Assembly: GCA_015057035.1 (NCBI GenBank)
Contig: SVFC01000005.1
Coordinates: forward strand, 1 to 64,000
Direction of reading: 5' to 3'
Source: Lachnospiraceae bacterium
GTDB taxonomy: Bacteria; Bacillota; Clostridia; Lachnospirales; Lachnospiraceae
DNA: 64,000 nucleotides
The position numbers and the translations under genes are program-made. The notes under the pieces are model-generated. The model saw nothing but the letters and a program-made list of their open reading frames with translations, made no database searches and was not told where the DNA came from. Numbering within the stretch: the first letter of the stretch is position 1; every line of letters begins with the position of its first letter. Below, in pieces: positions 19,168-27,112 of this stretch.

Positions 19168-21129
19168 ATGAAAATCACACTCAAAGACGGCTCTGTAAAA
19201 GAGTACAGCGAAGCAAAAAGCGTCTATGATATCGCCCTTGATATCAGTGAAGGTCTTGCACGCGTAGCATGTGCAGGTGAATTAAACGGGGAAATCGTAG
19301 ACTTAAGAACAGTAGTAAGCGAAGACGCTACACTGAACATCGTAACAGCAAATGATCCTGCAGGATTACAGGTTATTCGTCACACAGCTTCCCACATTAT
19401 GGCAGAAGCAGTAAAACGTCTTTTCCCAGAAGCAAAGGTAGCTATTGGACCAGCAATCGAAGATGGTTTCTACTATGACTTCGACAGAGAACCATTTTCA
19501 AGAGAAGACTTAGATGCCATCGAAGCAGAGATGAAAAAAATCATTAAGGAAGGCAAGAGAATCACAAGATTCACACTTCCAAGAGAAGAAGCAATCGCTC
19601 TTATGAAAGAAAAGAACGAGCCATACAAGGTTGAGTTAATTGAAGACCTTCCAGCTGATGCAGAAATCTCTTTCTATGATCAGGAAGGATTTGTAGACCT
19701 TTGTGCAGGACCACACCTTATGAATACAAAGGGTGTTAAGGCATATAAGCTTATTTCTTCTTCTATGGCTTACTGGAGAGGCGATGCAAACAAAGCAAGA
19801 CTTCAGAGAATTTATGCAACAGCATATAACAACAAAGAAGATTTACAGGCACATATGGATCACTTAGAAGACATTAAGATGCGTGATCATAATAAACTTG
19901 GCCGTGAAATGGGACTTTTCACAACGGTTGATGTAATCGGACAGGGACTTCCTCTTTTCACACCAAAGGGAACAAAGATGATTATGAAACTCCAGAGATG
20001 GATTGAAGACTTGGAAGAGCAGGAATGGGGATATGTTCGTACAAGAACACCACTTATGGCAAAATCTGATCTTTACAAGATTTCTGGACACTGGGATCAC
20101 TACAAAGATGGAATGTTTGTAATGGGTGATGAAGAAGTGGATAAAGAAGTATTTGCACTTCGTCCAATGACATGTCCATTCCAGTATTTTGTATACAAAA
20201 ATGAACAGCATTCTTACCGTGATCTTCCATACAGAATGGGCGAAACATCTACATTGTTCCGTGCAGAAGACTCTGGTGAAATGCATGGTTTAACACGTGT
20301 TCGTCAGTTTACAATTTCCGAAGGACACAATGTAATCCGTCCAGACCAGGCAGAAGAAGAATTAAAGGCATGTCTCGACCTTGCATACTTTATTCTTTCA
20401 ACATTAGGATTACAGGATGATGTAACATATCGTCTTTCTAAATGGGATCCAAACAACAAAGAAAAATACCTTGGAGATGACAACTACTGGAACTCAACAC
20501 AGGATGCACTTCGTCAGGTTCTTATTGAAAAAGGAGTATCCTTTACAGAAGAAGACGGAGAAGCAGCATTCTATGGACCTAAGATTGACATCCAGGCTAA
20601 GAACGTATACGGCAAAGAAGATACAATGATTACAATCCAGTTAGACTGTGCAATCGCAGAAAACTTCGATATGTACTATGTAGACCAGAATGGTGAAAAG
20701 GTTCGTCCTTACATCATCCACAGAACATCTCTTGGCTGTTATGAGAGAACACTTGCTTGGTTAATTGAAAAATACGCAGGTAAGTTCCCAACATGGCTTT
20801 GCCCAGAACAGGTACGTGTACTTCCAATTTCTGAAAAATATTCAGAATACGCAGAGAAAGTTATGAAGGAATTAAAAGCAAACGGCGTAGATGCAACAGT
20901 TGACAATCGTGCAGAGAAGATTGGTTACAAGATTCGTGAAGCGCGTATGGACAGACTTCCATATATGCTCGTAGTTGGTGCACAGGAAGAAATCGACGGC
21001 ACAGTTTCTGTAAGAAGCCGTTTTGCTGGCGATGAAGGTGTAAAACCTCTTGCTGACTTCGTAGATCAGATTTGCAAGGAAATCCGTACAAAGGAAATTC
21101 GTAAAATCGAAGTAGAAGAAGCAAAATAA
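19168..21129 (+). CDS. thrS: Threonyl-tRNA synthetase
   Basis: A 653-residue class II synthetase that charges tRNA-Thr. Domains: TGS (1-60), the editing domain with HTASHIMAEAVKRLFP near 72 and CAGPHL near 180, the catalytic core with RPMTCPFQYFVYK (zinc Cys), ISEGHNVIRP (zinc His) and HRTSLGCYERTLAWLIE, and the C-terminal anticodon domain (RVLPISEKY onward). I use the ATG at 19168 with AAAGGAG upstream; in-frame codons before it belong to the T-box terminator region. The second zinc-site segment is SEGH, not the more common DDAH. Confidence 0.96.
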   Translation: MKITLKDGSVKEYSEAKSVYDIALDISEGLARVACAGELNGEIVDLRTVVSEDATLNIVTANDPAGLQVIRHTASHIMAEAVKRLFPEAKVAIGPAIEDGFYYDFDREPFSREDLDAIEAEMKKIIKEGKRITRFTLPREEAIALMKEKNEPYKVELIEDLPADAEISFYDQEGFVDLCAGPHLMNTKGVKAYKLISSSMAYWRGDANKARLQRIYATAYNNKEDLQAHMDHLEDIKMRDHNKLGREMGLFTTVDVIGQGLPLFTPKGTKMIMKLQRWIEDLEEQEWGYVRTRTPLMAKSDLYKISGHWDHYKDGMFVMGDEEVDKEVFALRPMTCPFQYFVYKNEQHSYRDLPYRMGETSTLFRAEDSGEMHGLTRVRQFTISEGHNVIRPDQAEEELKACLDLAYFILSTLGLQDDVTYRLSKWDPNNKEKYLGDDNYWNSTQDALRQVLIEKGVSFTEEDGEAAFYGPKIDIQAKNVYGKEDTMITIQLDCAIAENFDMYYVDQNGEKVRPYIIHRTSLGCYERTLAWLIEKYAGKFPTWLCPEQVRVLPISEKYSEYAEKVMKELKANGVDATVDNRAEKIGYKIREARMDRLPYMLVVGAQEEIDGTVSVRSRFAGDEGVKPLADFVDQICKEIRTKEIRKIEVEEAK

Positions 21130-21142
21130 AAAATATTTTCAG

Positions 21143-21188
21143 AACTCTATCATTAGAATTAGAACTAATGGTAGAGTTTTTTGTTTTT
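21143..21188 (+). terminator. Intrinsic terminator after thrS
   Basis: Stem AACTCTATCATTAG / CTAATGGTAGAGTT (one non-standard pair) and a T-rich tail, 14 bases after the stop codon. Confidence 0.9.
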
Positions 21189-21285
21189 TAAACGGTATTT
21201 TTTTACAGTATAAATTTATGTCAATGATTCATACTAAAATTGTAATTTCATAACACAAGAGTATGTGAAAAAAGGAGGTAGAATT

Positions 21286-21600
21286 ATGGTAAAATTAGAC
21301 TGTACAGTAGTCGGCTGTGCCTATAATGCTGACAATAGCTGTAGAAGAGAAAATATTACAGTAGGTGGACATGAGGCTCATAAGTCATCAGAAACAGTTT
21401 GCAAGAGCTTTGCACCAAAAGGAACAAACACATTGGTAAATGCCTGTGGCGGAGCTAAGAAAGAAACTAAAGTTGCCTGTGATGCAGTAAACTGTAAGTA
21501 CAATGAAGCAAAAGTGTGTCATGCAGAACACATCGGTATTGCAGGACGTCATGCGGTAACTAATGGCGAAACAGAGTGTGGAACATTCGTTGAAAGATAA
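21286..21600 (+). CDS. Cys-rich protein with two DUF1540 repeats
   Basis: A 104-residue protein made of two DUF1540 units (about residues 3-47 and 61-104). Each unit has the spacing C-x(4)-C-x(6 or so)-C followed by a later C (LDCTVVGCAYNADNSC and VACDAVNCKYNEAKVC), suggesting small metal-binding modules. Family members are common in clostridia; their function is unknown. I start it at the ATG at 21286, preceded by an ideal AAAGGAGG; the longer frame begins at a GTG inside that site. Confidence 0.85.
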   Translation: MVKLDCTVVGCAYNADNSCRRENITVGGHEAHKSSETVCKSFAPKGTNTLVNACGGAKKETKVACDAVNCKYNEAKVCHAEHIGIAGRHAVTNGETECGTFVER

Positions 21601-21637
21601 AAATTAAAAAAATTTTAACTAAATTTGTCTTGTCAAG

Positions 21638-21759
21638 CAGCTTATTTGCCGATTTTTCAGGAAAGTTTGTAAAAAATCGGCAAAAGCTGATGACGGAAAA
21701 GCCCTAAAATTGGGGAAGGGCATAAAATGAATATGAATTTTGTCGAATTATGACGACAA
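21638..21759 (+). other. Three consecutive hairpins upstream of lgt
   Basis: An 18-bp stem with one 2-base bulge (21638-21657 with 21672-21689; arms carrying TTTGCCGATTTTT and AAAAATCGGCAAA), then GCCCT/AGGGC (21701-21721) and TTGTCG/CGACAA (21740-21759). None has a T run. This could be an unannotated small RNA or a long 5' leader of lgt. Confidence 0.45.
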
Positions 21760-21837
21760 CTTGTGGGCTAGATTAGTTGATTTTTGGATAATGTTATCGT
21801 AAAATGTAACAGTACCAAATCACAGGAGGTCGGAAAA

Positions 21838-22713
21838 GTGGATTACAGTATTAACTTTCCTAACTTACATATTTATCTAGATAATATTGGAAAAAACATC
21901 ATGATAGGTGACTTTGCAATAGCCTATTATGGAATTTGTATTGCCGTTGGTATGATGGGTGCAATTTTGCTAGCAACGCATTTGTCAAAGAAGACGGGGC
22001 TTAATTCCGATGTAGTATACGATGTTGCCATTTGGGGCATTCTTGCTGCGATTGTTGGTGCAAGATTATATTTTGTGGCTTTCCAATGGGATTATTATAG
22101 CCAGGACTTAACAAGAATCTTTAACCTGCGAGAAGGGGGGCTTGCGATTTATGGTGGCATTCTCGGAGCAGTGTTAGCGGTATTTATATATACAAGAGTC
22201 AAGAAATTAAAACTCGGACCAATAGCGGATGTGGCAGCACCTGCTATTGCATTGGGACAGTGCGTAGGTAGATGGGGGAACTTCTTTAACAGAGAAGCCT
22301 TTGGCTGTTATACGGACAACCTTTTTGCAATGCAGATTCCGGTTTCTGCAGTTCGAGCTGGAGAGATTACAGCAGATTTACGTGCGAATATAGTAACGGT
22401 GGATGGAATTAATTATATTCAGGTGCATCCAACCTTCCTGTATGAGTCTATGTGGAATCTGTGCGTGATGATTTTGTTGGTATTATATATTAAGCATCGC
22501 AAATTTGACGGCGAAGTATTCCTGTTATATCTGTCGGCGTATGGTCTTGGAAGAGTATGGATTGAAGGCTTGAGAACGGATCAGTTACTAATTCCTAATA
22601 CAGATATTCCTGTGTCTCAGGTTTTGGCTGCTTTCATGATTGTATTTGGAATCACATGGATTGTCATAAAACGAATCAGTATAAAAAAAGAGAAGGTATA
22701 CGAAGAAGCGTAG
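21838..22713 (+). CDS. lgt: Prolipoprotein diacylglyceryl transferase
   Basis: A 291-residue integral membrane enzyme that moves diacylglycerol from phosphatidylglycerol to the cysteine of prolipoproteins. The family signature GQCVGRWGNFFNREAFG lies near residue 140 and the HPTFLYES motif near 200; about seven membrane spans are visible. I start it at the GTG at 21838, 8 bases after AGGAGGT, giving MDYSINFPNL; the earlier TTG frame start lacks an RBS. The tail ends in a basic stretch. A small Spo0E-like gene follows by 16 bases. Confidence 0.94.
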   Translation: MDYSINFPNLHIYLDNIGKNIMIGDFAIAYYGICIAVGMMGAILLATHLSKKTGLNSDVVYDVAIWGILAAIVGARLYFVAFQWDYYSQDLTRIFNLREGGLAIYGGILGAVLAVFIYTRVKKLKLGPIADVAAPAIALGQCVGRWGNFFNREAFGCYTDNLFAMQIPVSAVRAGEITADLRANIVTVDGINYIQVHPTFLYESMWNLCVMILLVLYIKHRKFDGEVFLLYLSAYGLGRVWIEGLRTDQLLIPNTDIPVSQVLAAFMIVFGITWIVIKRISIKKEKVYEEA

Positions 22714-22729
22714 GATGACAGGTGAAAAA

Positions 22730-22891
22730 ATGAACACACTAGAAAATCTTAGAAACAAAATTGAAGAAGTTAGAAAAGAATTAAACGAGAAGGTTGTATC
22801 TGAAGAATATGAAAGCTATTATGCAAAAAGCGTAGAGTTAGATCAGCTGATTGCGGAATATGTGGACCTGGAAGAACAGATTCCAGCATAA
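22730..22891 (+). CDS. Spo0E-like small protein (53 aa)
   Basis: A short open frame with an RBS-like AGGTGAAA and an ATG 16 bases after lgt. The 53 residues form two predicted helices (NTLENLRNKIEEVRKELNEK and a second one) with the motif SVELDQLIAEY, close to the S-x-E-L-D-x-L-I core of Spo0E-type aspartyl-phosphate phosphatases. Those proteins dephosphorylate Spo0A-P or related response regulators and so delay sporulation. The family is small and diverged, so the assignment is moderate. A terminator follows at 22925. Confidence 0.65.
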   Translation: MNTLENLRNKIEEVRKELNEKVVSEEYESYYAKSVELDQLIAEYVDLEEQIPA

Positions 22892-22924
22892 AACTTCATT
22901 AGAAAAACTGAATATTTATCTTAG

Positions 22925-22956
22925 GACGTATAGTTTTGAACTATACGTCTTTTTTA
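22925..22956 (+). terminator. Intrinsic terminator after the Spo0E-like gene
   Basis: Perfect 11-bp stem GACGTATAGTT / AACTATACGTC with a 3-base loop and T tail. Confidence 0.92.
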
Positions 22957-22988
22957 TTGCAAAAATAGTACTTTTTCTCTAAAAAGGC

Positions 22989-23017
22989 TTGATTTTAGGG
23001 CATTTATGGGGTATTAT
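22989..23017 (+). promoter_or_regulatory. Candidate promoter of the dcw cluster
   Basis: TTGATT at 22989 and TATTAT at 23012-23017 with a 17-base spacer. The MraZ-type repeats begin right at the expected transcription start. Confidence 0.7.
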
Positions 23018-23022
23018 AGAGA

Positions 23023-23074
23023 AAAAGTGGAGGAAAGTGGAGCGAAAAACCATAAAAGTGGTGGGAAGTGGTGG
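23023..23074 (+). promoter_or_regulatory. MraZ-box-like direct repeats
   Basis: Four GTGG cores in two pairs: GTGG at 23027 and 23037, then 23058 and 23068, i.e. spacings 10, 21 and 10 bases. Each has a purine-rich lead (AAAGTGGAGG, AAAGTGGTGG). MraZ is known to bind short G-rich direct repeats in front of its own operon, so this is the expected autoregulatory site. Confidence 0.75.
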
Positions 23075-23163
23075 ATAAGTTGATAACATTGTGGATAACT
23101 TATTTCACCGGCTGCAAACTGCTGAAAAAACAATAAACGCTTACGAAGAAAGGAGGAAAAGCC

Positions 23164-23595
23164 ATGTTCTCGGGTGAATACAATCATACAATTGATGCAA
23201 AAGGCCGACTTATAGTGCCTTCCAAGTTCCGTGAACAGCTTGGTAATGAATTTATGATTACCAAGGGCTTAGATGGATGTTTATTCGTATACTCCAATGA
23301 AGAATGGGAAAACATCGAGAAATCCTTCCGTGAGAAACCACTTACCTCTAAGGATGCAAGAAAGTTTATGCGTTTCTTCTTTGCAGGAGCTTGCTCTTGT
23401 GAGGTGGACAAGCAGGGACGTATCTTGATTCCTAATAACTTAAGAGAATATGCAGGCATTGACAAAGATGTGGTGTCTGTAGGTGTATTAAGCCGTGTGG
23501 AAATCTGGAGCAAAGAAAAATGGCTGGATAGCAGTGATTACGATGATATGGATGAAATCGCTGAACATATGGCAGAACTTGGATTTGGAATTTAA
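23164..23595 (+). CDS. mraZ: Transcriptional regulator MraZ
   Basis: A 143-residue DNA-binding ring protein with two SpoVT/AbrB-like halves. Each half has the DxxGR core: [15 protein letters not shown] near residue 11 and [15 protein letters not shown] near 80. MraZ represses or tunes the division and wall cluster it heads. RBS AAGGAGG precedes the ATG, and the GTGG repeats lie in the 140-base leader. Confidence 0.96.
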   Translation: MFSGEYNHTIDAKGRLIVPSKFREQLGNEFMITKGLDGCLFVYSNEEWENIEKSFREKPLTSKDARKFMRFFFAGACSCEVDKQGRILIPNNLREYAGIDKDVVSVGVLSRVEIWSKEKWLDSSDYDDMDEIAEHMAELGFGI

Positions 23596-23615
23596 TTAGA
23601 AAGGAAAACTTGACC

Positions 23616-24563
23616 ATGGAGTTTAATCATTATTCCGTATTATTGGGTGAGACAATTGAATATTTGAATGTTCGTCCAGGCGGAATCTACGTTGACGGAA
23701 CTCTTGGTGGAGGTGGACATGCTTACGAAGTATGTAAGCGTTTGAATGGTCAGGGATGCTTCATCGGAATTGATCAGGATGCGGATGCTATCCAGGCAGC
23801 GAGCGAGAGATTGGCAGAATATGGCGACCTGGTAACCATCGTAAGAAGCAACTATTCCAACATGCGCCAGGTATTACATGACCTAGGAATTGACAAGGTG
23901 GATGGAATCGTTTTAGACCTTGGAGTTTCTTCCTTCCAGTTAGATACGCCAGAGAGAGGATTTACATACCGTAGTGCAGATGCACCATTGGATATGCGAA
24001 TGGATGACAGACAAACTCTTACTGCTAAGGACATTGTCAATGAATACAGTGAGATGGATCTGTTTCGTATTATTCGTGACTACGGTGAAGATAAATTTGC
24101 AAAGAACATTGCAAAACACATTGTGAACGCTAGAAAAAAAGAACCAATTCTTACAACGGGACAGTTAAATGAGATTATTGATGCTGCCATTCCTATGAAG
24201 ATGAAGGTGACAGGTGGACATCCATCCAAACGTACCTATCAAGCGCTGAGAATTGAATTGAATCACGAGTTGGATGTATTAAAAGATACTTTAGATGACA
24301 TGATTGAACTTTTAAATGAAGACGGAAGAATATGTATTATTACATTCCATTCATTGGAAGATCGTATTGTGAAAACAATTTTTAAGAAAAATGAAAATCC
24401 ATGTACATGTCCAAGCCATTTTCCTGTTTGCGTATGTGGCAAGAAATCAAAAGGACATGTAGCAACAAGAAAACCGATTCTTCCATCAGAAGAAGAGTTG
24501 GAAGTTAATAGTCGTTCCAAGAGTGCGAAACTTAGGATTTTTGAGAAACAAACAGAGAAATAA
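23616..24563 (+). CDS. rsmH: 16S rRNA (cytosine-1402 N4)-methyltransferase
   Basis: A 315-residue SAM-dependent enzyme that methylates N4 of C1402 in the ribosomal P site. Motifs: [13 protein letters not shown] at the start, DGTLGGGGH near residue 30, [10 protein letters not shown] near 104 and the C-terminal [11 protein letters not shown] place the start at the ATG at 23616; the TTG six bases earlier is less likely. The usual second gene of dcw clusters. Confidence 0.95.
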   Translation: MEFNHYSVLLGETIEYLNVRPGGIYVDGTLGGGGHAYEVCKRLNGQGCFIGIDQDADAIQAASERLAEYGDLVTIVRSNYSNMRQVLHDLGIDKVDGIVLDLGVSSFQLDTPERGFTYRSADAPLDMRMDDRQTLTAKDIVNEYSEMDLFRIIRDYGEDKFAKNIAKHIVNARKKEPILTTGQLNEIIDAAIPMKMKVTGGHPSKRTYQALRIELNHELDVLKDTLDDMIELLNEDGRICIITFHSLEDRIVKTIFKKNENPCTCPSHFPVCVCGKKSKGHVATRKPILPSEEELEVNSRSKSAKLRIFEKQTEK

Positions 24564-24596
24564 ATAGAGAAGTAAACGTATTTTGGGAGTAATAAA

Positions 24597-25070
24597 ATGA
24601 GTAGAACATATTATGTGAATGGTAGTGCTGTTCGTGAGCTGGAAACACAGCCATTAAGACGACCAGAGAGACCAGACAGAAGAAAAATAGAAGAGGAACA
24701 GCGCAAGAAACGCAGACGTAATGCTGCCAGAAGAAACAGAGAGCGTGAGCTGGGAATGAGCAAAGGCTACGTTTTGTTTTTATCAGCATGTGTGGTTGCA
24801 GTGGCAATCTGTGCAGTGAACCTGATTCAGATGCAATCACAGGTTAGCCAGCGTATGAAGAATATTGCTGCTATGGAGAGTCAGCTTAATGACATGAAGG
24901 CAGATAACGATGCCAGATATAAGGAGATTGTAACATCCGTAGATTTGGAGTATATTAAGGATGTAGCAATCAATCAGCTGGGCATGAATTATGCAACTGC
25001 AGAGCAGTTGATTTACTTTACAGTAGATAATCAGAACTTCATGGACCAGTATGGAGATATTCCAGAGTAA
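24597..25070 (+). CDS. ftsL: FtsL/DivIC-like septum protein
   Basis: A 157-residue bitopic membrane protein. A very basic cytoplasmic N-terminus of ~55 residues (RRKIEEEQRKKRRRNAARRN) precedes one span (about 61-80), followed by an extracellular coiled coil with regularly spaced Q, L and N and a VAINQLGMNYATAEQ end, typical of FtsL. It links to DivIC and FtsQ/DivIB in the division complex. The identity rests on topology and on position between rsmH and the transpeptidase genes, since the family has little sequence identity. Confidence 0.8.
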   Translation: MSRTYYVNGSAVRELETQPLRRPERPDRRKIEEEQRKKRRRNAARRNRERELGMSKGYVLFLSACVVAVAICAVNLIQMQSQVSQRMKNIAAMESQLNDMKADNDARYKEIVTSVDLEYIKDVAINQLGMNYATAEQLIYFTVDNQNFMDQYGDIPE

Positions 25071-25085
25071 TTTAGGAGTAATAAC

Positions 25086-27053
25086 GTGGTAAAAAAAGAA
25101 GTTAATAAGAGAAAGAAACCAATATTTAAGTTTTCCAAAGCAATGCGCATGAAGTTAATGGTGTTATTTACATGCATTACTTTGCTTTTTTGTGCTCTTA
25201 TTGGACGACTGATGTACATTAATTATACCAGTGGAGAAAAATACAAGGAAAAAGTACTATCGATGCAGTCATACGATAGCGTGACCATACCATACCAGAG
25301 AGGAGATATTCTTGATAGTAATGGTACAGTTCTTGCTACCAGTGTGGCTGTTTATAATGTAATCATGGACTGTTCTGTTATGAACGCCACGACGAAGGTG
25401 GACGGGGAAAATGTAAAAAAATACGTTGAGCCAACCCTTGAGGCGTTGTTAGAATGTTTTCCGGATTTGGATGAACAGACTCTGCGTGGATATTTAAAAA
25501 ACAAACCAGACAGTAAATATATTATTTTGAAGAAAAAACTCTCATATGATGAGATACAGCCATTTATCAATATGCAGGAAGCGGTGGATGAAGATGGTAA
25601 CAAACTAAATCCAAATATTCGTGGTGTGTGGTTTGAAAAAGAGTTCCAGAGATATTATCCTTTTGATTCCCTGGCGAGTTCTGTTATCGGATTTGTTTCT
25701 TCAGGGAATGTGGGAACCGTCGGTTTGGAGAACTACTATAATAGTACATTAAATGGAATTAATGGTCGTGAGTATGGATATTTAAATTCAGATAGCGATT
25801 TTGAAAAAACGGTAATTGCTCCAACCCATGGTAGTACTTTGGTTACAACTATTGATGCAAATATCCAGTCTATTGTAGAGAAAAAGATTAAAGAATTTAA
25901 TGATACCTATCGCGATAACTATACAGAAGGAGATGGAAGTGCGAATACGGCAGTTATCATTCTGGATCCTAATACAGGCGCAGTTCTTGCGATGGCACAA
26001 AAAACAGTCTTTGACTTGAATAATCCAAGAGATTTAACAGGGATTATGACAGAGGAAGAGAAGGCGGAAGCTACGAATGAGCAAATTCTTGCGGAATTAA
26101 ATAAGGTCTGGAGAAACTATTGTATTTCTGAGACTTTTGAACCTGGTTCTGTGCAGAAACCATTTACCATTGCTGGCGGTTTGGAAACAGGAAAACTAAA
26201 CATAAATATGACATTTGAATGTGACGGACATGAAGAAATCGGTGGTCACAAGATAAGTTGTGTTAATACCAGAGGGCATGGGATTGAAACTCTGGAAAAA
26301 ACATTGATGGACTCTTGCAATGACTCTATTATGCAGATGACATACTTGTTAGGAATAGATACATTCTCCAAGTATCAGGGAATCTTTAATTTTGGCCAGA
26401 AAACGGGAATTGATTTGCCTGGGGAAGCCAATACTGCAGGTCTTATTTATACAGCAGAGAATATGACCAAGGTTGATATGGCAACCAATGCTTTTGGGCA
26501 GAACTACAATGCCACTATGATTCAGATGGCGAGTGCTTTTGCATCGGTTATTAATGGCGGATATTATTATCAGCCGTATCTGGTAGAAAAAGTATTGGAT
26601 GCAGATGGAAAAACTATATCTAAAACAGAACCAACCTTGTTGAAACAGACAATTTCCAATAGCACAAGTGGGATATTAAAGAAATATTTATACAATACAG
26701 TTACCTCGGGTACTGCAAAACATGTAAAAGTAGATGGGTATTCTATGGGGGGCAAGACAGGAACTGCGGAAAAATTACCACGTGGAAATGAGAAATATTT
26801 AGTTTCTTATGCTGGATTTGCTCCATATGATAATCCACAATTGCTGATTTACTGTATCGTGGATGAGCCTAATTCTGAGGAACAGGATCACAGTTATTAC
26901 GCACAGAACATCTGTCGTGAGATTTTAAAAGAAGTTCTTCCATATATGAATATTTATCAGGACGAAGAATTGACAGGTATTAATAATAATCTTGGAATTA
27001 CTGGAACTGATCCGTTTTATACCAAGGCAGAAGAAAATACTCCACAGGAATAG
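25086..27053 (+). CDS. Class B penicillin-binding protein (FtsI/PBP2-type), first copy
   Basis: A 655-residue septal or elongation transpeptidase. Residues 1-~45 are a basic tail and one membrane span; a PBP dimerisation domain follows (RGDILDSNGTVLATS near 77). The transpeptidase domain has SVQK at 355-358 (SxxK), SCND near 417 (SxN) and KTGT in GGKTGTAEKLP. It starts at GTG 25086 with TAGGAG upstream. It ends in a short polar tail, not a PASTA domain. Whether it is the vegetative FtsI or a sporulation form cannot be told. Confidence 0.92.
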   Translation: MVKKEVNKRKKPIFKFSKAMRMKLMVLFTCITLLFCALIGRLMYINYTSGEKYKEKVLSMQSYDSVTIPYQRGDILDSNGTVLATSVAVYNVIMDCSVMNATTKVDGENVKKYVEPTLEALLECFPDLDEQTLRGYLKNKPDSKYIILKKKLSYDEIQPFINMQEAVDEDGNKLNPNIRGVWFEKEFQRYYPFDSLASSVIGFVSSGNVGTVGLENYYNSTLNGINGREYGYLNSDSDFEKTVIAPTHGSTLVTTIDANIQSIVEKKIKEFNDTYRDNYTEGDGSANTAVIILDPNTGAVLAMAQKTVFDLNNPRDLTGIMTEEEKAEATNEQILAELNKVWRNYCISETFEPGSVQKPFTIAGGLETGKLNINMTFECDGHEEIGGHKISCVNTRGHGIETLEKTLMDSCNDSIMQMTYLLGIDTFSKYQGIFNFGQKTGIDLPGEANTAGLIYTAENMTKVDMATNAFGQNYNATMIQMASAFASVINGGYYYQPYLVEKVLDADGKTISKTEPTLLKQTISNSTSGILKKYLYNTVTSGTAKHVKVDGYSMGGKTGTAEKLPRGNEKYLVSYAGFAPYDNPQLLIYCIVDEPNSEEQDHSYYAQNICREILKEVLPYMNIYQDEELTGINNNLGITGTDPFYTKAEENTPQE

Positions 27054-27065
27054 AAAACGAATCAT

Positions 27066-27112
27066 AACCTCATAATTGCCTACATAAGATACAATAAGGC
27101 GATTATGAGGTT
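27066..27112 (+). promoter_or_regulatory. 15-bp hairpin covering the start of the second PBP gene
   Basis: AACCTCATAATTGCC (27066-27080) pairs with GGCGATTATGAGGTT (27098-27112), one G-U pair, 17-base loop. The right arm contains the candidate AAGG and the ATG at 27105. There is no strong T run, so it could control translation rather than end transcription. Confidence 0.55.
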
